A stretch of 64,000 nt of DNA from Rachicladosporium sp. CCFEE 5018 (lineage: Eukaryota; Ascomycota; Dothideomycetes; Cladosporiales; Cladosporiaceae): the NCBI GenBank assembly GCA_002077045.2, contig KZ111154.1, positions 493,663-557,662 of the forward strand, in the 5' to 3' direction. A program made the translations under genes and the position numbers. Positions 62,624 to 64,000 of this stretch are shown in pieces. Every line of letters starts with the position of its first letter. The stretch's first letter is position 1. A model generated the notes under the pieces. It was not told the origin of the DNA. It worked only from the letters and a program-made list of their open reading frames with translations, and searched no databases.

Positions 62624-64000
62624 TCAGAGCTTCGCCGATTTCGCAGCTTCCTGGTCATCCTCCTCGAGCACGCTCTCGAAGCGTTGCCTCCACTCCTCAA
62701 CAAGCACTGGGTCAACCCTGGTCACGTCCACACTGACGTTAGCCCACAAGCCATCCTCTGACCCGCCAACACCCACCAAGAACTCCCCTTCTCTGGCTCT
62801 CACGCCTGCGTTCGAATGTCTGAAGTCTGCAGCGAAGTCCTTACCCTCCCTCTTCGCAGCCTCCAGGTCATACATCCCTCTCAACGTCTCCCGTTTTCCC
62901 ACGCTACTAACGCCGCATGTCTGCACAGTTGTGTTTGGCCGCATCGGATACGCGCCTTGAGGTCCAGGACCTGGTCGTCGGTGTTCAGGTGGGAGGATCA
63001 GATTTATACGCTCGAGGCTCGAGAGGTACTGAATCGCCAGTACACGGCCGGGCCCGCGAGAAGACATATAGTGGAGGACTGAGGTTTGTGAGGGCAGCCG
63101 GGTGCGCTTCTGGTAGGACGAAAGCTGCGCATCGGCTCGGCGAGCCAAGAGACGGAGGCGCCCAGCTAGGGGAAGGTGGGAAGGGAGGAAAGGAAGTAGA
63201 ATGCCGTCGGAGAAGGCGAGCATGAGGCTGTTGGGTTTGCCCGGGTGAGATAGGAAGCTGAGATGTGGGATGTCAGGCGATCTGTGGTGAGAAGTACGGA
63301 GAGGAGGAAGACAGAAAGCGTGACTTACGGACGAGGATTTAGAGGAAATCCGGTGATGAAAGGTTCACGGTCTTCGAGAGGGATGTCTGGCTCGAGACGC
63401 TCGTAAAATTCCATCATCAAGAGCGCTGCCAGCGCGAAGCACTCTGCACCCACACTCACAGCAGGAGCAATGCGGCATATGTCTTGCAGTCTCTCGGTGG
63501 CCATCTTGGACGTCTTCGCCACGCAAAGATAGGTGTTGAGTAAGGGTGGGCGACTGTACTCGAGCGCGGGACTATAGACTGAGGACAAAGTGGTAGCACT
63601 AGTGGGCATGCTTCTACGAAGTAGCGGGTTCGGGAAGCCTGCAGGAAGTGGTGATCGCACATGTCGCAGGATCCGAGTCAACAGCCAGTACCATCTTTGC
63701 CGCGCTCGAGAGCCGGAGACCAGAGGGTAGAGGCTTTCTTGTGGCAACGGCAGGGATGCTTGCCACCGTATTGGGCGGATAGCATCCTCCAGCTGTGACG
63801 TTAGGTCCAAAGACGGTACATTGAGTAATTTGATGAACTCTTGCAACCAGACGTGGTTGCTCAGCCCGTCCTGGATCTGGTGGCTTCCGATCAGGGCGAA
63901 CCGCAGCATCGTTTCACCAGTAGCTTGAATGTCGACAGGGAACACGAAGAGCTTCATCAGGCATCTCTCGGCATCCACTACACGAGCACAGTTCTGTGCG
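62624..64000 (-). CDS. CoA-dependent acyltransferase-like (HxxxD, condensation-fold) protein, N-terminus missing
   Basis: Two exons are visible: one open from the right edge (64000) down to 63329, and one from 63281 to 62624 (intron 47 nt, phase 2). Together they encode about 442 residues; the start lies off the window. The motif SHQIQDGLS contains H-x-x-x-D-G, the catalytic signature of the condensation/BAHD/AATase-like acyltransferase fold. Later blocks are NTYLCVAKTSKMATERLQDI, DIPLEDREPFITGFPLNPRP, SPDIPHLSFLSHPGKPNSLM across the splice, LAFSDGILLPFLPS, MSSRGPGRVLA and TCGVSSVGKRETL. It resembles an uncharacterised fungal family related to O-acetyltransferases such as Tri3; the acceptor substrate cannot be told. 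It lies beyond the assembly gap, so its linkage to the rest is uncertain. Confidence 0.65.

Overview
This is a stretch of nuclear chromosome from a filamentous ascomycete. The genes carry short GT-AG introns (mostly 46-65 nt). Several protein families are typical of Pezizomycotina: a 2EXR-type protein, a DUF5872/HVA1-type protein, an F-box/zinc-finger protein and a LIM-RhoGAP. The general style (GC-rich, compact, several lineage-specific hypothetical proteins and a duplicated orphan family) suggests Dothideomycetes. That class-level placement is inference from protein character, not from a search. I saw no tRNA, rRNA, transposon or CRISPR array. A block of exactly 100 N at 62292-62391 marks an assembly gap.

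Layout. 1-10 kb: start of VPS10 (-), a large F-box/zinc-finger/poly-Q protein (+), MMS19 (-) and, head to head with it, a complex I 12 kDa subunit (+). 10-20 kb: a single-TM orphan (-), nucleolin NSR1 (-), NUS1 (+), COX17 (-), RNA1/RanGAP (+) and ALG6 (-). 20-30 kb: an F-box gene broken by one TGA, MTD1 (-), two lineage-specific proteins (-), a dienelactone-hydrolase-like protein (+) and an MFS transporter (-). 29-47 kb: TFG2 (-) and CSN4 (+) sharing an upstream region, a small basic protein (+), the 2050-residue kinase RIM15 (+), an orphan-family member (-) and LRG1 (-). 47-64 kb: RPB4 (+), a secreted carboxylesterase (+), a second orphan-family member (+), pirin (+), a catabolic-type acetolactate synthase (+), acetolactate decarboxylase (-), a DUF5872/HVA1 protein (+), a gap-truncated hypothetical gene (+) and a partial HxxxD acyltransferase (-).

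Most genes are independent housekeeping functions: transcription (TFG2, RPB4), N-glycosylation and dolichol synthesis (ALG6, NUS1), respiration (COX17, complex I), iron-sulfur targeting (MMS19), nuclear transport (RNA1) and nutrient or wall signalling (RIM15, LRG1). The part that looks like a functional unit is 52.9-56.9 kb. A bacterial-style acetolactate synthase and an acetolactate decarboxylase lie tail to tail 54 bp apart, enough to convert two pyruvates to acetoin in the cytosol, with a pirin gene immediately upstream. The second notable item is the orphan pair at 41.8-42.7 and 51.4-52.4 kb. A short QxL..D...E.G....CK motif occurs three times across the two genes, each time followed exactly by a phase-0 intron.
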